Source: Channa striata
Lineage: Eukaryota > Chordata > Actinopteri > Anabantiformes > Channidae
DNA: 64,000 bases
Assembly (NCBI GenBank): GCA_033026295.1
Contig: CM065175.1
Location: 27,685,375-27,749,374, forward strand
Direction: 5' to 3'
The notes beneath the pieces are model-generated. The model was not told the DNA's origin. It saw nothing but the letters and a program-made list of their open reading frames with translations, and ran no database searches. A program made the translations under genes and the position numbers. How positions within the stretch are numbered: the first letter of the stretch is position 1; each line of letters opens with the position of its first letter. Shown in pieces: positions 40,901 to 49,900 of this stretch.

Positions 40901-43900
40901 TTTAGAATTATCATCATCTGATTATCTAGAAGTCTTAAAGCGTCCGACTACTGGGGAGATTCTGCTTGTTTTCCATTTTTTATTAGATCATGCAAAGTCA
41001 GTCCAGGTTAAGGGTGTTTCTCTGCCAGCACTGTGAAAAGACATGTTTGTCTAACAGACAGAAATGCCCCCAAAGAAAGACGAATGATTAGAAAGGTAAT
41101 GCTGGAGGAATAAGACAAAATATTTCACAAAAATAAACCAAACAGAATAAAAAGAGACAAGCAGATGAGACACTGACATTGAATTAGTTTTTCCTTTTTC
41201 AGAGAAATAACTTTAGACAAATGTCATTGGTCAGTGGTAGAAAAATCTACTTTCCTGTAGAAGAAGTGAAACATTCCCACGTCCCCCACGTCCTCCTCGC
41301 CCCACGTTTCGAGGAGGACGTGGGAAATATCTGTATCTGCCATTTGTGCCTGATGTAGATCTGGTTGAGGCTTGAAATGCTGTGATCTTCTGTAATGCAA
41401 CCGATGTCTTTGCTAAACCAAAAACTTAAACTCTCACATGATAAACTCAGTGTAATGTACCACGACCATCAGTACAACAGCATCTTGCATTTTGCAGGAT
41501 TGGAGCCGGACACATCAGCTGGGGTGAGATTTGATAAAACTGACAGGTGTCAGTCCACCTGTCAGTTTTATCTGAATTCACTTCTTACGGTCATGAGTAT
41601 GGACATGAAATTCCTAAAAAACACAGTTGTGAACTAGAGAAGGCGTTGTGAATGCAGTGGTGGGAATGCTGTTCTGATTAAAAAGTCCAGGGGCAATGGA
41701 CAATGTGGGTGGAAATTCTTATTGACCACAGATTTAAAAAATGGAAGATTTCTTACTTCAAAATAAAATGGGGGAAATGTCTGCTGCTCTTTGTCGGTAG
41801 AAGCCAGTTGGGTGTTTGAAATGCAGAAAAAGTAATTATTATTGGTGCAGCTCTTGGCATCAAGCTTATTTATTCTAGTTTAATGGAAATGTGTCATTAA
41901 GATGCAAATGTGTCCTTCATCAGCTTTGTAAAATCTTACAATATGAGATTTAAAATAGAGGAGACAAGCTGGAAACAAATGGTCTGAATGTTTGCACATG
42001 AATCCCTGCATGTGAGTTAGTGTGCATTTAATTGTGAATACATTAATGTTGTGTCCGTTCACCGCTGCATGTATGCTCACAGATGCTGCTTGTTGCTATG
42101 GTGACATTCACATTTGGCTTCAACTGTCAGTCGCTCATGTCTTCAGGGTTTAGTTTTTCATGTCTCATCTTATAAACAATAAAAATACTATGAAATTATT
42201 TGGCAAGTAGAAAGTTCAACCTCAGACTGAAGAGCAACACATAAAAGAAGTCAGTTTAGAGGAAAGCTGTTGATTTTATGGAAGTGATTCAACATATTTT
42301 ATAGACTCTAAAAAAGAAGCAGACAAATGAAATAAAAAAGAAAATATTCTTAGGGCAAGGAAAAAGCCCCCAACATGAACCACCACATGCAGCCAAAACA
42401 GCTTTAATCCACCTCGGCATTGATTCTGCGTGTTTCTAAAAACCTACAGACCGTGACCCCCCCATGGGGATTCAGCTGGGGTGAGATTTGGTGACTGAGG
42501 AGGCCACAGCAAACGGGTTGGTATCAATTTGAATGCTCAGTGTGTGGAGCGTGGCATCTTGTCAGGGTTGAGTAATGGTGTATTTAGTGTTCCCGTGGGA
42601 ACCACAGTAATGCATAAAAGGCTAAACACCTATTACATCCACCGATTCTTGGCTTGTAGGCAATTGACTAAAGACGTGCAGAAGCTGAGCGGTCGTTATC
42701 CTGATTTATTGTCCAGTTGTCAGACGATAAACAGCTGCTCAGCATTAGTTGTTGCTGCTGGTGTTCTGAGTGTCTGCTTTACTATTTCCTCATTTAGACG
42801 ATCGAGCGTTTGCACATGTCAGTTTGAAGAACGGAAGTGTGTGTTGAGTGAGATCAAAGTGGTAAAATGCAGTTTGGAACTGAAGTCCGGTGCTTTGAGG
42901 AGTGAATCCCTGAGCCCATCAGCTCAGTAACATTCAGAGCTCATTGCAGCTCATTTTCTTACAATCAGTTTAATTACGATCGAGCTCGTTGAGATTAAAA
43001 AACCGTTAAAACTTGTTAGAATGTAAAATGTCCCATTAGAAGAGCCTGACTTTTCTGATTTATGGTTTCAGTTTCCTCGATCATATTTCAGCCCGTAGAT
43101 TTAATGTTATTGGATTGGAAAAGCCAGACGGGTTTGTGTGTGTGAAGCGGAGATGGAGAATGTGTTTAGGCTCTGGCAGCAGCAGATATCATGCCATTAT
43201 AATCCCATTAGAGCACCTCCACAGACTCTGCTGCACTTTTATTAATGGAGTCGGAGCGGCTCGTGCAGAGACACACACAGAGTAAATTTACTACAGAGAT
43301 TTCAGCGGGACAGAAAATGGAAAACACAACGATTTAAATGCAATGTCGTACAGCGTACGCACAGATATCCAGTATTCTGTCTCCACTAATCTCCAGGAGC
43401 TTCTTACCTTTGTTTGTTCTCTCTTTGTGTTTAAATCAGAAGACCCAGCCGAACCCGAGGCCCCTCAAAGCCCCCGGGGCCCCCTGACGATCAACGGCAG
43501 CCTGCTGGAGACAAGAATCCAGAACCTGAAAGAGTGAGTCTGAGAGGTGCTCTGATTGTGTAACTCTGAGGAACTTCCTGTGCAGGAAGTTTACACCACG
43601 ACTCCAACATGTCCGTGTCAGTGGGATGGGAATTGATTAGGAGTTATTGATACTGCAATTATCAAATTTGCTGATTGTTTCAGTTCTTTATCACTCCACG
43701 TATTGATGGTTTTCTGTGAGCGGGAAAACCGCAGGCATGTGCAGGTTTCCAGCGTCAGTGCGACGCGCTTCGTCTCCACCGGGACAAACATGTTGGCATT
43801 GACAGCGTCCAAGGCAAATCATTCAGATCAAATCTGAACCTGGTCCTCATTTGGAACTGTTTGGAACTGCAACTGCATCTGTATGCAGATGCTGCCTGAA

Positions 43901-46900
43901 TATTTCATTATTTTTGGTCTTAAGTAACGCAGCAAATCCCTGCAGCTCTTTGAAGACAGCAGCTGGAAGCTGCTGGGATGGACAGACTGATGTCCTGTAA
44001 TGAGTCCGTCGTGCTTGGTACGTGTGTTTTTCATTTTTGATGTTTTGTCTTTTTTCTGATAGAACATGTGAGATTAGTTCTATAGTAAAAACAATCCCCA
44101 TGTAGGATCAACGTGATGAATCGTTGAAAAGCGATAGTTTTGTCCCCGTGGTCCGGTGGTTGATTTCATGCTGCAAAAGTTGCATGTTTACACAAAAATC
44201 ATGATATCAGTTAAATGTCAATTGAGAATTAGAGACATCTTCTCCATTAATAATTGATTGAAGTTAAAACTAGTAACAAAAAAAAATAGAAATGAGAAAT
44301 AATTTCCACATTAAAAAAAGGCGTGATAACACAGGTTGCTCTGGGAGAAGATGAAGTGAAACGCTCGTAAACAGCACGTTACCAGAGGAATTCATCACGC
44401 TGTGTCCAAAAATAACTCTGTTGTCAGATCCCGTCACCTGTGAGCACAGCGTTCCCTCCAAGGATTAATGCATTTCCAGTTTACGAATGGATTTGCCCTC
44501 TGGACAGTTTTGCTGTGTCGTTGTCTGATGCTGCTGAGATGAATGAATCCATCGTGAAATGTCGGCTCTGTGTTGACACCTGCCTTTCAGAACCTTTCAT
44601 CAGCAAAACTGTCAATCATTCCATAGAATATTAATGCAGTATTTTCCATCATGAAGAAGCTGTGTTGTTGTGGTTGTGCAGACTGTGTATCCACAAAATG
44701 TATTCCAGTTTTTCTTTTTTTCTCTTACTTGTTCATCCATCCATTATCTGTGACCCCTTATCCTGTTCAGAGTCATTTGACCTGGGGACCTTACAGCTGC
44801 GAGTCTCTCCCGTGCTGCCCTGAGAATTTATCTAAAATATAAACGATCTTGTCAATGAGCATCACTGACATCCATAGATGTTACAGCCTGCTGTAAACGA
44901 CACGACAGCTGACCTTTAAGATTCAAGCTTCATTCCTCTGCAGGAGTCACTCTCTGTGAGTGATGAATTTAAAATAATCCAATTACTGTCAACAAACATT
45001 GTCCCCGAAGCTGCAGCGCGTCACTGACTGGATCAGTGTGATACGAAGCAGATTCAGTTTGTTGTGCAGATTAGAGTGACAGAAAGCAGAGAGAGCTCAC
45101 ACAGAGCAGAGACAATCGCACCAAACAAGGATCCTCGCTCCAGAAAACACCGAATATTGAACATGATGACAAACATTTGGAAACTTGGAGTCAACTGTAA
45201 GACAAACTAACACAGTGAAAGTGCAGAACACATCAGAAACTCGCACACTCCTGTTCACCTTCACCAGTTCTCACCTGCAGTAACAGGTGTGTCCAGATTG
45301 ATCTAATGAAGGCAAGTAAAGGGAGACACAGCAGACGAGCACTTTGAATTGATATATTTACTTGTTTGTCTGGACCACGGGAGCGTTGAATGACAAAAGC
45401 GTGGCACCGTTGGTACGACTTGTGTTGCCCAAGTAAACACGTGTGTGTCTCTTTGCTTTTCTGAATTTCTCTTCTGTCACTGCTGAGAATAAACAGCAGG
45501 GATCTCCTCTGATTGGCTGATGGTGGCAGGTGGCAGGTTGATGAAATGGAGAACCTGATCCTCCCCACTTGGATTAGGGTCGTCTCATCACTATAGCAAC
45601 GACATCAGACACGCTCAGCTGCCGTGTGTCCGCTCTCAAAGCTCCTCATGACCCAGAGAGGAGACTTGAGCTGCTGTTTGGTTCCTGCTCAGTGATGCTG
45701 CTCTGAGAGCATTAAAGCTCTCCCAGGTCTCCTGATAAGGAAAATTACACAGCACCTGAAGATGAGATTTTTTTTTTTATCTCATGTGCACCGGTTATCT
45801 TGTTCACACAAGATTAAAACAATCATCTGTAGGGACCTTTAACTCTCTGGGAAAAAACTCAATCAGAAGAAGTTCATAGACAGAAACTTTCACCTCTTGT
45901 GGCTGAAAAGTTTAAACCTGTGGGCTTTGAATATTAGAACTGTAGCTTTGGACGGGTTCCGTGGTGGAACGGAGGCTGAGTGAACTTGAACTAACTCCTA
46001 ACTGACCTAAAGACCTCCAGCACATCATTGGTTTCTTGGTTGGCAGCCAAGCACCTGCATTGAAAAGCCTTAAATTTACCCAGTAGAGTAGGTAGAAACT
46101 GACCCAGCAGGAGGAGTTCTGTGACCCAGTGGGTCACTAAATTAAACCAACGCGGGGTAACAAGAACTCACTAGTGTTAACCCAGCTTTGTGTAGCTGGC
46201 TGTCTGCCCAACCCCGGGTGAACTTCAACTGTTAAACTGAAAATCTGAATCTTTCTTTAATACCCAGCCTAATGTTTGTTGCAAGTCAGACCTTAATCCT
46301 CCGTTTCATCTTCAGAACAATCTGAGCATCAGCAGCAACAGAATGATGAACCACAAGATTTCATCAGAGCAAAAATATTCCCCAAAAATCAGTTCAGTCA
46401 AAAATCACCTTCTGTTCTGATGGTATGACTTTAGAAAGTTTGATTTAGTTTGACCTTTAGCTAACTTTGGCTCAGCCTAATACTAACTTCAACTCAAACA
46501 TTTGTGGATTTAACTGAACTTGATCTGATAATTTAACACAAAAACTGAATAAAGGTCAACCACAAAAATCAGAACATCTTTGGCAATTTGATAATGCAGG
46601 TGTACAAGTTCACTTCAGCTCCTTCTTGAACCCACGAAGCATCACTCTACAGCAGCGGCCCCTAACAGGATCCGGGTCCGCTGTCCCATACAGACCCGGA
46701 GCTACAGACCAAACCAAACGTTTTGATTCAAAAACTAGCGGGGCACCTTAACTTTAACATGCAGGCTGCTTCATAATATATCACAGTAAATACTTTTGAC
46801 AGTATAATCTTCTGGGCCTTTGAATTTTAGTTGAGTACCCCAGATCTACAGCATTACGGTACAGCTCAGGTCTCCGGTATATTGGTGTCGGTCTCTCATT

Positions 46901-49900
46901 GTCATTCCGCAGGTGTTCCACAGGACTCTTTGAGAGGTCATCCTGTCCCGTCTCATCAAGCATTTCTTCCTGTCCCTCTGAAGCACTACACCCCCCGGCA
47001 TATTCCTGTCTAACATGTGCTCACTTTGCAACAAAATGGACGAGTTGACCCTGCTACTGAACAAAAACTGAGACCTTTCTACATCCTGGGTTTTGTGCTT
47101 CACAGGATCGTGGCTGTGTGATGCGTACCGGATTTTGCCCTACAGCTGGCAAAAAGACTGACCAACAGTGGCTGGTGTATCGATGTTTGCACTGTTCCCT
47201 GGACCTGGAGGCCTTCATCCATAACTGTAAGCCCTTCTACTTGCCCCATGAGTTGTCCTCATTATTCACATTTCTCTGCATGGTAACGTGCATGAGGCAC
47301 AGCGTGCAATGGCCGACGAGATACTGTGTGTGAAACGGCCTAACCCGGACGCCTTGGTAATCTCTCCCAACAACTCCCCAAATACAAACAGTTCAAGTGC
47401 CCAACAACAGAGGGAAAGCCGCAGGCCAAGACTCTGTCTTCCCCTCCACCTTTAAGCCCTGTGCCACTCAGCTGTCCCTAGTCTTCACAGAGGTTTTCAA
47501 TACATCATGTGTCGGTCTGCTTTAAGGCCTTGTCCACCGTGCCAGCCCCTAAAAAGCTGAGGATCGCAGGACTCAATGACTACAGACCCATTGCCCTGAC
47601 TTATGTGGTCATGAAGTAATTTGAGCGTCTCATCTTATTTTACCTCAAGGACATCAGACCCCCTTCTGGACCCTCTGCAGTTCGCCTACAGAGCCAACAG
47701 ATGTGTGGACCGTGCTGGACCCCCCAGGATCTTATGTCAGGACACTGTTTGTGGACTCAGAGACAAACTATCCCAGCTAAACGTGCCTGACACCATGTGC
47801 AGGGGGATTACGGACTTCCTGACAGACAGACGGCAGTTTGAGGCTGGGGAAGCGTGTCCCTGACTCACTGACCGTCAGCACTGGATCCCCCCAAGGCTGC
47901 ATCCTCTCTCCTCTGTTAATCTCCCTGTACACCAACAGCTGCACATCTAGACATCAGTCTCTCAAACTCCTGAAGTTTTCAGATGACACCACCCTCATCT
48001 GCCTCATCTCTGAAGGAGATGAGTCGGCCTACAGGAGTGAGATGGACCGTCTGGTGTCATGGTGCAGCACAACCAACCTGGAGCTCAATGCTCTCAGGAC
48101 AGTGGAGATGATAGTGGATTTCTGGAAGCTCGGCTACAACCTCCCATCTCTTCAGGAGCTGTACGTCTCTAGTTTACTTCATATTTCTTGTGTGTCACAC
48201 CTTTGTATTTTAGATTCTGTGTTTGCGCCTGACACCAGGACCAATTCCTTGCACTGTTAAGTGTTGACTGTGCCTGGCAATAAACAGTCTTCTAAATCTG
48301 ACCTCACTGCTTGGATGATGTGGTTTTATACTTAATCAGTTTTTAGAAAATAATGCAAAGTATTGTCATATTTTTATTTCTTGCAAATACTGTCAAGATG
48401 TTCACGTGATGAAAGCAAAACAACAAATGTTCTCTGATCTCCCACAAATCCAACAAAAACCACAACTCAGTTTGACAGGAAGGAAGAATATTTCCCTACG
48501 TTTGGCCAAACCTCCTGCATGTACAATAAATCTTCTTTCTCTGGTGGAAAGGAAAAGGAAAATGAGCTTCAGGTGATCTGAGAGCTGCTGTCACAGTGTA
48601 GGAAAAGAAAAAAACACAAGTTTACCTGCTGACAGCAACACAGAGTCAAACAGCTGTGACGGAGCCAGATAAACAGGGAGAAAATCAAGCTCCACCCTGT
48701 CAGTCACAACACCTCCTAGAGGACGAGGAGGGACAGGAGGACACTTCAGTCAAACAGCAGAAAGAGCTTCGGAAGTTCAGCAGGTCAAAGGTCAGAGTTT
48801 CTGAAAAAGTCATTGTTACTGCTGAGATAATCCCCTCACCTTCATGTTTTCTAGTTCATGTGAGGTGTTTGTCTGAGAGGATATAGTGCCTAGTTCATTA
48901 GGAAGTGAGACATTTTAGTGATGGGACACACATGATGGACATTGCAAATAAGAGTTTTTAAAAATCAAGGACATTCTTTAGAGAGGAGGTTTAGGTTTTC
49001 TTTGGAAACCTGAGCACATGTTTTATAAAGTGCATTTTGTTATGTGAAGCTGGCGCCTCAGTGTTTCTGAGCGCTCTAATTTGTCTTGTTTTGTGTTTTA
49101 ATTCAATTTTTACTACAGTTTTGTTGGTGTTTACTCCAGGCAAGGGCTCAAGAACGTCAGAGCTACTAACCCTGTGGATGAACTTCCAACTTTTCAAGGT
49201 TCTACCGCAGATTTACTGGCTATTTTCATCAAGGATGTGCATAACAAAGTAAAGCCCCCTCTGCTCCAATACGGGCTTGGACAGCTGTTTGTGAGGCTGG
49301 GGAAACATGTATCTGACAATCAGCACTGGATCCCCCAAGGTTCCGTCCTCTCTCCTCGGTTATTCTCTGTACGCCAACAGCTGCCATCTGGACATCGGTC
49401 TGTTAAACTCCTGAAGTTTGCAGATGACACCACCCTCATCTGCCTCATCTCTGATGGAGATTAATTGGCCTACAGGAGTGAGATGGACCGTCTGGTGTCA
49501 TGGTGCAGCATGAACAACCTGGAGCTCAATGCTCTCAGGACAGTGGAGATGATGATGAGTATCAGGAAGAACCCAGCCACCCCATCATCCTCTGGTGACC
49601 TCTGTCAAGTCCTTCTGCTTCCTGGGCATCACCATTACCCAAGAGCTCAAGTGTAAGCAGAACATCAGCTCCCTCACTAAGAAGGCTCAGCAGGGGCTGT
49701 ATTTCTTACGGCACCTTAAGAAGTTCCAGCTCCCTGTAAGGATGCTGGTGAACTTTTAAACTGCCATCATTGAATCCATTCTTGCATCCGCCATCGCAGT
49801 CTGGTTCCCTGCAGCCACAGCCAAGAACAAGGCCAAGCTGCAGCGCATCATCCACTCTGCTGAGAAGTTGATCGGATGCAACCTCCCATCTCTCCAGGAG

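Larger units (their letters stand above)
39535..43439 (+). other. nek11: nek11 intron 13 (3.9 kb)
   Basis: Contains two strong foldbacks (41285-41324 and 41533-41572), a repeated 19-mer (41515 and 42472) and a probable DNA-repeat fragment around 42360-42500. No exon recognised. Confidence 0.8.

Noticed and set aside
42529..42930. 133-codon plus-strand ORF in intron 13
   Set aside because: No similarity to a known protein, lies next to repeat-like sequence and cannot be spliced into nek11 in phase.
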